Assembly: GCF_026262505.1 (NCBI RefSeq)
Contig: NC_067205.1
Coordinates: forward strand, 21,423,585 to 21,487,584
DNA length: 64,000 nt
Source of the DNA: Trichomonas vaginalis G3
Taxonomy: Eukaryota; Parabasalia; Trichomonadida; Trichomonadidae
Reading direction: 5' to 3'
The translations under genes and the position numbers were made by a program. This document shows, one piece after another, positions 44,966 through 54,568 of this stretch (positions are counted from its first letter, which is position 1; each line of letters starts with the position of its first letter). Under the pieces are notes generated by a model. The model was not told where the DNA came from. It did not search any database and worked only from the letters and a program-made list of their open reading frames with translations.

Positions 44966-45203
44966 AAATATAAAGTATGAATGTTATGTATTAGGTCATG
45001 AACTTTGGTTATTGCTGTTTGATGAAACAAATGAGTTAGTTATGTCAGTCAAGAGAACAGAAAAAGGCGTCAAAGGCGCCGAGCGCAAAGCGCTATATTG
45101 TGTTAGTGAAAACTGCACCAAGTCAATAAGATTAGGTTTGCATTATGAAGATGAGTTCGATACTGTTGAAGAAGTTTTGGATAGATACTATAAGTTGCTT
45201 TAA
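44934..45203 (+). CDS. Unknown small protein (89 aa), overlaps upstream gene
   Basis: ATG 44934 lies inside the last codons of the previous gene (32-base overlap, different frame). The frame is intact and predicted compact alpha/beta (CYVLGHELWLLLFDETNELV), ending DTVEEVLDRYYKLL. A double hairpin (45066-45094) lies in frame. The stop overlaps the stop of the convergent gene by four bases. No family recognised. Confidence 0.6.
   Translation: MQQLTRELRAKNIKYECYVLGHELWLLLFDETNELVMSVKRTEKGVKGAERKALYCVSENCTKSIRLGLHYEDEFDTVEEVLDRYYKLL
45066..45094. repeat. GC-rich double hairpin DH5 (in coding sequence)
   Basis: GGCGTC-AAA-GGCGCC then AGCGC-AAA-GCGCT, joined by G. The T·G position in the first stem would pair in RNA. 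It encodes GVKGAERKALY in frame. Confidence 0.65.
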
Positions 45204-45814
45204 TTTACTAAAACATATTTCAAGCAAAGTTTATATTCTGTTGAAAGTTTTGTATACTCGTTCGAATATTTATACTTAAACTCAACTCCTGTAGTTCCTG
45301 GTGTTTCAATGATGCGGATGTTACCTATTTTCATGAATGGTGGCGTTTGACCACAGCATTCGATTTCAGGGTCGAGATAGTCAATGACACATTGTTTCCC
45401 TGTTATTCGTGAGATAACATTTTCAAGGTCCTCCTTTGTTAGAATTATTTGGTTCTTGCTTATAAGATTTACCAAAAGCTTCTTATCGTCTTTGAGTAAA
45501 ATTGTTTGGTATAACTGAAGAAGGTAATGGTCTACGTTATCTGAAGGATTTGTTTGAACATTTGTGTAAGGGTTGTCGTTGGCTTCTCTTGAAAGAACTT
45601 GGTCGAGTGGTGGATACTCTAACTTAACATCTGATGTAGCGTTAGCGTTTGAAGCTGTGTTTAAATTCACGGATTTCAGCTCTGGTTCTGGCTCTTTCAA
45701 ACACTCTGAACTATAGTTCTTTATGACAATATTGTTTGTCGTTCGTGAGTCAACATTTGATGTTGGTTCAATTGGAACATTAACGGCACCAGCTAAGATG
45801 GATTTGCTTCTCAT
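45200..45814 (-). CDS. Unknown Maverick protein (204 aa)
   Basis: An intact frame with a low-complexity N-terminal third, Asn/Ser/Thr-rich (LNTASNANATSDVKLEYPP), then a helical stretch (HYLLQLYQTILLKDDKKLLV) and a C-terminal Cys-containing part (YLDPEIECCGQTPPFMKIG). It shares a 34-base divergent promoter region with the gene at 45849. Function unknown. Confidence 0.6.
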   Translation of the reverse strand: MRSKSILAGAVNVPIEPTSNVDSRTTNNIVIKNYSSECLKEPEPELKSVNLNTASNANATSDVKLEYPPLDQVLSREANDNPYTNVQTNPSDNVDHYLLQLYQTILLKDDKKLLVNLISKNQIILTKEDLENVISRITGKQCVIDYLDPEIECCGQTPPFMKIGNIRIIETPGTTGVEFKYKYSNEYTKLSTEYKLCLKYVLVN

Positions 45815-45848
45815 TTCATATAGAATAAAAACCTTTTATATGTATGAA
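45815..45848. promoter_or_regulatory. Divergent promoter with paired TATGAAATGA motifs
   Basis: Plus strand TTTTATATGTATGAAATGA and minus strand TATTCTATATGAAATGA face away from each other; each runs into its gene's start codon. The whole intergenic region is 34 bases, so core promoter elements must lie within it. Confidence 0.55.
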
Positions 45849-46241
45849 ATGAACAATATACTCGACAAGGGTTTGAATGTAAAGCTAACGAATGAAAATA
45901 TTGTTGAATTCACTGAGACAGGAGCTGTGTATAAAGATGTAGAACTACTGAACAAAAGAGCAAAGGGAAGAAGCAGGAACATGAACAAAGGGTGGAAGCC
46001 TATAAAAATTTATGTCAATGATGGCTCAGGAGGTTCAAACATAAAGTATGCAGAAAGTTATAGAGTTTATGCTCTCAAAGGTGAAAAGCCTTCATTTAAG
46101 AACAGCTATTCTAACGCATATCCTCAAAAGCTAACGGATGGGGAAGTGGATGATATGAATGACAGCAAAAATATTAACAGAAATGGCGACAGAGATGCAT
46201 GGAATTTGTTTACCATCAGTCAATTGAAGGTTAAACTTTAA
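45849..46241 (+). CDS. Unknown Maverick protein (130 aa)
   Basis: An intact frame. ATG 45849 was chosen over the upstream ATG 45840 because the TGTATGAAATGA motif precedes starts elsewhere. Basic middle (NKRAKGRSRNMNKGWKPIKI), then YVNDGSGGSNIKYAESYRVY and an acidic Asn-rich end. It ends overlapping the 3' end of the convergent ATPase gene by 11 bases. No family recognised. Confidence 0.6.
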   Translation: MNNILDKGLNVKLTNENIVEFTETGAVYKDVELLNKRAKGRSRNMNKGWKPIKIYVNDGSGGSNIKYAESYRVYALKGEKPSFKNSYSNAYPQKLTDGEVDDMNDSKNINRNGDRDAWNLFTISQLKVKL

Positions 46242-47123
46242 AACAATGTTGGTCGTTCCCATGGAATATTTTGACTTTAATGGTATTAGTCATGATATGA
46301 ATCTCAAGGTATGAACGAGGAGAGATGAGAGACTTATATGCTTCCCAAATTTCTTCAAAAGGTAATGTTATACCTGACTGTTTCCAAATGAGTTCAATAT
46401 CATAACGTGAGAAACCTTGAAAGATAACGAAGTCAGTTATGAGACGTTTTATGTTTAAAGCAAGAAAACGCCATGTTTGCATAAGTATTGCTACAGTTAA
46501 ATGGTAATGTCTGACTTTAGTTATGATGTTAGCTAATGGTGAGTCAGGCTTTGACACTAAACCTTTTCCGGCGAAGTCGTCGCAAACGAGCAGAGTGTTT
46601 GAAGGATATTTTTTGAAGGGGTATTTTGAAAGTTTTGATAGAATGTAGTTTGTCAGTCGTTTCATATCGTAAACTCCTGAGTACTGACGTAAGTGGTGTT
46701 TGTCAATAATTCTTTCCATCTCTTCTGAAGTCTTTTGCATTCCTGACTGTATAAATTCAACGATGGCATAATATTTCCTCTTACGTCGAATGTAACGTTG
46801 AAGAAATTCAATGAGTTCGCTATCTGGAACTTTAACGACCGAGGCTTGAACTTTTGACATAAATGTTTTCGCTGTTGAGTCCATAGAGTCTGAAGTTGCT
46901 GATATAATGATTTGGTCATAATATGAATCTTGACCTAAACGCTCTGTTATGAGTATATGACGAATGAGGTTAAATGTCTTTCCTGACCCATCTTTCCACA
47001 ATAGAAATAAACACCATTTGAACAGAACTCATAGTCCTTACTGAAAGGAAGAATGAGAGAAGAGTTAAGTTTGTCTGTAGTTTCATTCATGTCTTCATCT
47101 ACGTCATGTATTAAATGCTTCAT
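46231..47123 (-). pseudogene. A32-like genome packaging ATPase, Maverick A fossil
   Basis: Walker A GSGKT lies near 46975-46990 and a Walker B-type strand TLLVCDDF near 46570-46595. The pattern AILMQTWRFLALNIKRLITD matches the sensor region of FtsK/HerA-type packaging ATPases (poxvirus A32 family) that pump DNA into capsids. The gene starts near 47123 (MKHLIHDVDED) and is broken about once. Its presence with capsid and penton-like genes supports virion-forming ancestry. Confidence 0.8.
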
Positions 47124-47213
47124 TTTATCTCCATTAAAAATGCAAGTCAGAAATATTCAGAACATAGCACCGAGTCTAACTGACAAGAGTATAAAGATAT
47201 ATATGAACACGTT

Positions 47214-48018
47214 ATGATGAAACCTACCAAAATTCAAGAAAGTCAGTATACTTATGAATATCCAAGACACTGGGTAGAGTATGTAGGAGGTGAGAAAGCT
47301 ATTGAAATAAGACAGGTTCGAAGTATTCCAGCAGGAAGGACAATATTATTGAAGAACTTTAATGTTTTGAGATATAATGATGAAACAAAGAAGCAAGATA
47401 GTTTTCCTATTGCTGTGTATGTGAACCTAGACACAGGAGATGACATGAAAGTTTTTAACACAAAGCTTCAAACGGTAGTGAGAGAACAACTGACTGCGGA
47501 AGGACACCCATTACCTTCAGAAGTTAGCATAGCATATAATTTTGAAACAAACTCAATAGATTTTAAAGTCGTCTCTGCAAAGAAGTCAGGTTTTACATTT
47601 AATGAAGCAGATGTATATTCGAATGAAAACTTCAAAGCTATTGCATGGTTAGATAATGACGATTGCTTTAAGAAAATCTTTAAATACAGTGACTCAACGA
47701 TGTCAATAGATGACCTTCGTGGAATGTTACCATCGACGTTTACAGTAGAAGGTTCAGCAGGATTGCTTACAAGATTGTCAATTGGTTATTTGGTCTCGTG
47801 AGAACATTGTTATAAAATCCAGTATAAGTGAATTTGCTGAAGAATCTATATTATGTCTTTCAAACTACATGTATTCGCCGCCGAAGCATTATAGTATAAC
47901 AAACTTTGTCAGTAAGTTTAACATAAGACTTGTCGAACCTTCTTCAATGAAAGATGTTGTGCTACCTAAAGATGGAAAGGATGGACTCATTATTGAGATG
48001 ATTTTAATAGCATATTAA
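47214..48018 (+). pseudogene. Penton/minor-capsid-like protein 3, fossil
   Basis: Start MMKPTKIQESQYTYEYPRHW. It is related to the protein at 32406 over the N-terminal YPRHWVEYVGGEKAIEI region and the C-terminal LPKDGKDGLIIEM region. It is broken about once. It heads a tight plus-strand run: its stop TAA is followed immediately by the ATG of the next gene (TAAATG), and that gene's stop likewise. Confidence 0.55.
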
Positions 48019-48243
48019 ATGAGCTTGTTCTTGAAGGTCATTCATGATGAAATAACTGTTGTAGAAGATGTTAGCAATTGTTCAGACATTTTGAAGCGAA
48101 TAGATGATATAAGAAAGAAGTTTATGAAGCCGCAACGCGGCGAGGACGAAGTCCATGAGAATGTTTATGTTTCATTGACTTTCTCCAGTAACGAGAACTT
48201 TTATGAGATAATATTGAAGAGAGATGATTTTAATATGGTGTAA
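48019..48243 (+). CDS. Unknown small protein (74 aa)
   Basis: An intact frame squeezed between TAAATG junctions on both sides. Sequence FLKVIHDEITVVEDVSNCSD then a basic helix (ILKRIDDIRKKFMKP), a double hairpin in frame (48129-48154, encoding PQRGEDEVH), and a strand-rich end. Function unknown. Confidence 0.6.
   Translation: MSLFLKVIHDEITVVEDVSNCSDILKRIDDIRKKFMKPQRGEDEVHENVYVSLTFSSNENFYEIILKRDDFNMV
48129..48154. repeat. GC-rich double hairpin DH6 (in coding sequence)
   Basis: GCCGC-AAC-GCGGC, GA spacer, GGAC-GAA-GTCC, in frame in the 74-aa protein. Confidence 0.65.
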
Positions 48244-48758
48244 ATGGTAGCTTGGGCAGCTTTAGGCGCAATGGGAACAAAAGCATTAGCATTTGGAGCA
48301 AAAGCACTTGGAGCTTATGACGCAGTAAATAAAATGAGTGGAGGAAGAGTTTCGAAGACATTAGATGCAAATAAAGGAAAGATTGGAGCTGGGTTGCAAA
48401 GAAGTTAAGATTAAATAAAATAGGACTCATAAATAAAGCATCCAATTTAGTTGCGACTGAGTCAGAAAATGCTTTAGGAAAGGACGATGAGTTTGCAAAA
48501 CACGCAAAAGACTTTAATGACCAGATGAAAGGTGAAACAATGCATTTAAATAGAGTCGATGGAACTCTTCCTCCACCAGTAGTTCTTCCGTATGGTCCCT
48601 ATGGAATGTATGGAAACCCTTACGAAAGACCATTTGACCCATTGACTGGTGGAAGTAATTGGTATCATTACGGACGAAGAAGAAAGACAGTCAAGTTGGA
48701 GACAGACGTGAAGAAAGCAACTAAAAAGAAACCAAGGAAGAGAGTTATAAAGCAATGA
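48244..48758 (+). pseudogene. pVI/pX-like minor virion protein candidate, fossil
   Basis: The N-terminus is hydrophobic and Ala/Gly-rich (VAWAALGAMGTKALAFGAKA), the middle Pro/Gly/Tyr-rich (LPYGPYGMYGNPYERP), and the end strongly basic (TKKKPRKRVIKQ). The gene is broken about once. This composition is like adenovirus pVI/pX-type core or membrane-acting proteins; the comparison is by composition and position, not sequence identity. The stop lies a few bases from the right terminus. Confidence 0.5.
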
Positions 48759-48764
48759 ATTCAT

Positions 48765-48820
48765 GAGGTGAAAAAACAGGTGAAAAAACAGGTGAGATCT
48801 CACCACTTCACCTAAATTAT
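48765..48820. terminator. GGTGA palindrome block, 3' of the 48758 stop
   Basis: Two AAAACAGGTGA repeats and GGTGAGATCTCACC, within ten bases of the stop codon of the pVI-like gene. Confidence 0.45.
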
Positions 48821-48901
48821 ATTTTTGCGCTATGTTTTCATACGTGTGAGGGTGGTGATATCATTAATTTTAAGTTTATTTTTAAGTTTATTTGGATGTA
48901 A

Positions 48902-49228
48902 ATGACGAAAACTATTGAGATAACAAACTACAACGGTCATGAGTTCAAGAATTTGTTCTTCGTTCCTCGTGAAAATACATTCTATCAGATACGAGGGAGA
49001 AAGGGTAAAGTTAGTTTGAGCGTTTATGATAGCAAACATAATGGAAGATATATACAAGCAGTAGATACAAACGGTAAGCGTGTTTCATTAGCTTTGTCAA
49101 AACTTACTAACATTAATTATGACAGTGATTTTGACTCAGACGATTGGAGCGACAGTAGTGATACTGAAGAATATGAACTATTATGTGAAGCACAACAATG
49201 GAAAGAGTTGCAATACTTTTGTAAATGA
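48902..49228 (+). CDS. TIR-encoded small protein, right copy (108 aa)
   Basis: The paralogue of 28799-29119 in the opposite terminus. The first 85 residues are nearly identical, but the acidic stretch reads DSDDWSDSSDTEEYE instead of the left copy's EEESESEDYE. Intact frame. Confidence 0.7.
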   Translation: MTKTIEITNYNGHEFKNLFFVPRENTFYQIRGRKGKVSLSVYDSKHNGRYIQAVDTNGKRVSLALSKLTNINYDSDFDSDDWSDSSDTEEYELLCEAQQWKELQYFCK

Positions 49229-49540
49229 GAACGTTAGTGTGTACGTTAGTGAGAACGTTAGTGAGAACGTTAGTGAGAACGTTTATTTTTTCATGCACGT
49301 GCATTGTGTCGCGGGGAGTTGCCATGGGCAATGACCTGCGCACAATATATAACGTACAGAGAGGTGAGATGAGGTGGTTTATGTGATAAATACTTTACGT
49401 GGCAGAAATAGTTTAAGGTTATTAGAAATATTGCATCTGCGATGTAAAATATACGTTAGTGGTTTTGTAAAGTGTCAGGTTGACATATCTTCGGTAAGAT
49501 GGCGCGCAGTGCCACCGTACTGAAGATATGTATACTAACT

Positions 49541-49991
49541 TCAATTCCTACCAGAAAGTTCGAAAACTTGGTCGCAATTGCATCTGATTGCGACCAAGTT
49601 TTCGAACTTTCTCGAGGGAATAGGAGCCTACAAAGCACTGATTATGTATTAGTGCCTGGTAGGCTCCTATTCACTTTCTAAATGGGAGAAACTTTGCTTT
49701 CATAAGATAACATACGAACAAAGTTTCTCCCATTTAGAGTTTGAATTGAAGGGTGCGAGGTATATAGGCATACTATATATCTCTCACCCTTCAATTCCTA
49801 TGAAAACAGTTCTAAAATAAAAATAAAAAACAAACTTAAATTAACTATTAAATTTTTTATATTTTAATTTCATATTTTTAATAAAATTCCTTATATATTA
49901 TAATTATTATATTAAAAACCCTTTCGAATTTTGGCGCGAAAATAAGAGTAGGTGTCACTTTTTGTCACTTTTCTAGTGACCCTTTTCGGTA
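49541..49991 (+). mobile_element. DNA transposon TE3, right part
   Basis: Resumes with TCAATTCC after Maverick A. It holds hairpins two to five of the transposon cluster (to about 49800) and the right TIR ending TTTTCGGTA at 49991. Confidence 0.92.
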
Positions 49992-51181
49992 CGGAACAAA
50001 AAATGTGAATTCATGTTCATTTGTAATTGTAATATCTTCAATTTCATGTCGAGAACTGTTGTCGATGACATAGAAGAAGTAAATATGTTCTGCATTGTTT
50101 TCGTTTGTGAATGTTCCTGAGACTGTGATATTTATATCAATTTTGTTGTGGTATGTAGACAGAGGTTCTTTGTTGACAATGAGAGATGGATTGTTGAATA
50201 TATATATGAAATTGATGTTTTCTTCATTTGATTTCTTAAGACTTTCATCATAACAATAAATTGTGACTTTGTGAATTCCTTCATTCAAGTATGATGGAAT
50301 ATCGATGTTTTTATTGAATTCATGAGATGATGTATCATCTATGCTTATTGTTTTTAGAAGTCGTTCTAAACCATTGTCATCAATAATGTAATTTATTGTA
50401 ACTGTTCCACTTCCATCAAGATCAGTGACATTTCCTTTGATTTCAATTTGATTATTTATTCCTTTTCGAATTTGTTGATTGTTTTCTGTTGTTATAGAAA
50501 TTGATGGTGTATTGTAATTGAAATCAAATTGATAATGCAAATAATCTGATTGTTTTTGATTAGAATCAACAGCCCAAATATAAATTATATGTGTTCCTTC
50601 TGATAATGATGATGGAATTTTAACTGTGAAATCAAAATCATAATTTGTATTTATTTCATTGACTACTATTGATTGTGATGTCTTCTTAGTTGCTGTTTCA
50701 CTGTCAAATTGGCAGTAAATATCAATTAGTTCATTGCCATCACGATCTGAAACAGATAAAGTAACAAAGATGTTGTAATCTGTATTCTTTGTGTATGATG
50801 ACTTAGGAGCTGTTGTGATACTGATAATTGGTGGATTATAAATGTATTCGAATGAAAGATTATATGTTTTGCTATTAAAACCATCTTTTAATAAATAAAT
50901 ATGAATTGTGTGATTGTTCTCTGGTAAATCATTTGGAAAAGTGATTGGTTTAGTGAAAGTTTCATCATTTGAATCGACTTGAACTTGTATTGATTTTGAG
51001 TGTTATTATCTTCGTTGAAGTAATATTTAATGAGAGCTGTTGATTCTCCATTTGGATAACTTGCAATTCCTGATAATGTCAATGTCTGACCACTGTTCTT
51101 TATAATTTTTGTTGGACTTAAACCTAAATTAGATAGAGTAAGTTTATTTGAATATCCAACTGCAAATTCTAAAGAATTCTC
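49992..51181 (-). pseudogene. Ig-like repeat protein, copy 3, middle part
   Basis: The longest open stretch is 191 codons (50540-49965), where copies 1 and 2 are frameshifted, so this copy best shows the native module (DDTSSHEFNKNIDIPSYLNE). It still carries its own indels near 50540 and 50987. Confidence 0.7.
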
Positions 51182-52145
51182 GTAAACGAAAAAGGGGATT
51201 TGACGTCAAATCCCCGCTCACAAAAAGTGGACTTTACATGTCAAATTTTATATGCATGTAATGTCCACTTTTATGAATTTTAGGAAGGAATTGGAAGCCA
51301 TGAGTTACTGACATTCATCAGTATCTCATAGCCTCCAATTCCTTCAAAAATGGGAGAAACTTTGTCCGAATAGTTTAACATTCGGACAAAGTTTCTCCCA
51401 TTTTAAGAAGGAATTGGAGGGTAAGAGATATACCATATGAATGTATATCTCTTACCCTCCAATTCCTTCTAGAAAGTGTCCAAACTTTGGGTTAATAGTT
51501 GCAAACTATTAACCCAAAGTTTGGACACTTTCAAGTGGAGATGGAAGGCTTTGGGGTATATATTAATACAATATACCTCAAAGCCTTCCATCTCCACTAC
51601 AAATGGGAGAAACTTTGTCCGAATAGTTTAACATTCGGACAAAGTTTCTCCCATCTTTCAATGTAATTGCTACCTGTGAGGTACTGACTTGAAGTCAGTG
51701 CTTCACAGGTAGCAATATCCAAAAATTTAAAAACATTTTATCAGTTCGTTAAAGAACTAGAGCCTCCTAGGTACTGAACCAGAATCAGTGCCTAGGGGAC
51801 TCTAGTGATCTATATAAATCTGAGAAACTTTGAGGAAATTGTTCGACATTTCCTCAAAGTTTCTCAGCAATTTAGCGAGGAATGTTCGTTATCGTGTAGA
51901 TATTTATAATATATACATGATAACAAACATTCCCGCTAAAAGATGTAAAATCTTATAAGAAATAATTGCAAAAGAATAACAAATTGCAACAAATTTTATA
52001 TGAAACTGAACCTTATGAGGTAGTGATTCAAGATCACCGCCTCATAAGATTCAGTTTCAATCTCAAGTATCTCAAAAGTAAGGCTCTATTTTTGCCATGT
52101 AAAGTGTCACTTTACTGTCAAACCGTTTTTATCGTTTTCGTTTAC
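51182..52145. repeat. Hairpin array HP3
   Basis: Same order as the other arrays. In the sixth hairpin (about 51477-51535) three bases are gained, GTTAATAGTTGC against GTTAATTGC in the others. They extend the stem: TTAATAGTTTG now pairs further on the other side. The second arm of the twelfth hairpin has lost one C. Confidence 0.85.
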
Positions 52146-52597
52146 AACAGAATCAATATTAGTTAATTGATTATCACTCTTAGCTTGTGCAGTTAATATG
52201 TGATCACCATAATCTAAATCGGAAATATAAATCGATACATCTGAATCAAATGTTCTAGCAATTGGATTAGTATTTTTTGTTCTTTTTAATTCTGAATCAA
52301 TATAAAATTTTATCTCCACAGAATTACCTGGAGGATTATATACAGTATAATAAACAACCCAAACATTGTTTTTATCTGGAATCGTTTTCTTAGTTGGTTC
52401 TGTAAGTTCAATTCTAAATTCATCACCTGCAAGTAAATTTTTCTTATCATTTTCATATTTGTAATTATATTTTAATTTGATTTTTTTTCATTTCTTTCAG
52501 AAAAATTATCTTTTGAATTTTCAAAATATTCATCCATATTACGAGTATTATTGTGAAATATCGATTTAGATTCACTTAATAATGTAATATTAGACAT
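52146..52597 (-). pseudogene. Ig-like repeat protein, copy 3, 5' part (frameshifted)
   Basis: As in copies 1 and 2, eight T's in the run near 52481-52488 break the frame. The sequence before the ATG (52597) reads TTTTCGTTAC, one T short of the 11-mer in other copies. Confidence 0.65.
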
Positions 52598-53251
52598 TTT
52601 CGTTACGTAATTCGTTCATTTTTCTTGAGTTCGGAAATTTTGTTGTCAAAAAGATAAAACATATCATTGATATGTAGTGACATACATTTGTATTGTAAAG
52701 TTTATGTAGATTTAACAAGATTAATATGATTTCGTCAAAATTATTAAGTAAAAATTTTAAAATTTTAGTTTCTGGCGTTTGATATTCGTTCAATATCGTT
52801 AATTTATTAGTATTGTTCGTCAGAAATTATTGTCATACTGATGAAATTTGATTTCATTCCTTCAAATTAATGAAGGTCTCCATCAAAGTTTCCGTAAAAA
52901 AACTTCATTCTGTCAAATTAAGTCTTCCAATAACAAATTATTATATATATAAGAAAGTTTGATGAATTATTATTTCTTAGGAACTCAACAATTCCTCTGT
53001 ATACATTTCATTTAGTACTGTCCAAGGGTAATACTTGCTTGATTCCTCAATAAAGCAATATATTTCACTCCATGATGCATCGTTGGATATCCCCATATCT
53101 TCCAAATAGACAAGTTATATAGTTGTTATTTTATATTTTATTGTACTTATACTATTGATATTCACGCACTTGAATCAAAGCATACATAAATTGTACTTAT
53201 TGATCAAAAAAATATTTAATTTATTTAAAATGATTTAGTATTTATTAAAAA

Positions 53252-54407
53252 TCAAATTATTGGAGTAGTCATAGCATCTAATTCATATTTTTCTTTCTCC
53301 TTGTTTGCCTTTAAATCTGGGAACAGAACTATTCCATAAATAATGAAGAGAATATCGAAGATTACGAAAACAATAAGCCAAATTTTGCTTCGACTAAATA
53401 TAAATTATTTGTGTTATTTCAGAACAAATTGAATATAATATTTGAGAGAAGAAAATTAAATTATCTGAAAATTGACAAATCAATGATAATCCTACACTGT
53501 TAAGACCTAAGAATAGACTTATAGTGTTACCACTTGCTACTCCATAGCTAAACATGTTTCGTTTGCCCGTGAAAGCTAAAATTGAACAAATTATCAGGAA
53601 AATCAAGGAAAAGGCGGATGAAATTATCCAATGTATTCTTAATCCAAAGAAATAAATTGAAAAAGCAATAGAAATGAGAATAATACTAATAATTATTTGA
53701 AGAATATTATTAACTTGGATTATTTTGTAAGAAGATATGTGTTCTGGGGTTGCATTTGATATGACTATGTCAACAATGATTATTAATGGAGCTAAAATTA
53801 AGAGAATTGAATGAAAAATGTATTTTTTCTCTTTAGAAGCGTTTGATCTTGCTGTTATTTCAGGAGTTATGTTCGGAATAAACCAAATAAGTATACTTTG
53901 GATCAAAGAAATGGATGCAAAAACGTATAAAAAAATTTTTCTGTGAGATGTGTATAATGTATGGTTTCCGATATATGTTCCAAATATAATACCAACAAAA
54001 TGAAGGATTCCGTATGAATCTCTTGTATTTTCTGGCGAAATATGCGAAATGTACAAAGGATTCATCAATAAATGGATATTTGCGGCTATCAATTGAAAGG
54101 CAATGACAACAAAAGCAGCAAAAACGTTATCCTTAGATATTGAAGCTTTTGATACAAGAGCGATTGAATTTGAAATACCTGCAGCAATTAAAATAAATTT
54201 TGTTCCGAATTTCCTGTAAGTAAATATAGAGGAAACAAGTGTGATGATGGTTATTGGTAAAACTATAGCAGCTAAAATATATTGATTCAGTGAGAGGCCT
54301 GAAAGAAAAAATATAGGAACACTCTTCCAATTTGCAATCGCACTTAATGCTGATCCAACGAATACAACTCCTACATAATATAATTGCTTATTCAATAAGA
54401 TTCCCAT
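53252..54407 (-). pseudogene. MFS sugar-transporter-like gene 1, unit 3 (C-terminal frameshift)
   Basis: This copy is open from ATG 54407 for about 337 codons and then loses frame near 53394 through a two-base deletion. The last hydrophobic segment and the FPDLK tail are out of frame. The A/T run that breaks units 0 and 1 is in frame here. Confidence 0.78.
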
Positions 54408-54568
54408 AATTGTCAAATTTGACAACGATACATTTTTCTGACATTGGATCCATATTGAAAAATTGAGAAAAATCTTAAAACCGCTTTAAATAGAATGTAT
54501 TGTTTCATTAATGAAAAAATTTTGATAAAAAAATCTAAAAAAATCTAATAAATTCGCTAAAAAATTGT

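Larger units (their letters stand above)
28487..49540. mobile_element. Maverick/Polinton A, ~21.05 kb, fossil
   Basis: The element starts AGTTAG and ends CTAACT, has inverted termini of about 0.79 kb, and is flanked by TCAAT at 28482-28486 and 49541-49545 (six bases if the shared T is counted). Removing it restores the TE3 sequence exactly as in TE1 and TE2. Parts: small TIR gene, minor virion-type proteins, capsid protein, penton-like proteins, KilA-N genes, rve integrase, fibre, packaging ATPase and a nested SF3-helicase block. Several genes appear whole; about seven or eight breaks are visible overall. No family B polymerase or protease was recognised. The precise target duplication and near-identical flanks suggest a young insertion, later than the array. 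Confidence 0.93.
48749..49540 (-). repeat. Right terminal inverted repeat of Maverick A
   Basis: Matches 28487-29272 inverted, with the terminal hairpin at 49484-49530 and the 12-bp repeats at about 49230-49284. Its small gene resembles that of Maverick C more closely than the left copy in the acidic segment. Confidence 0.92.
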
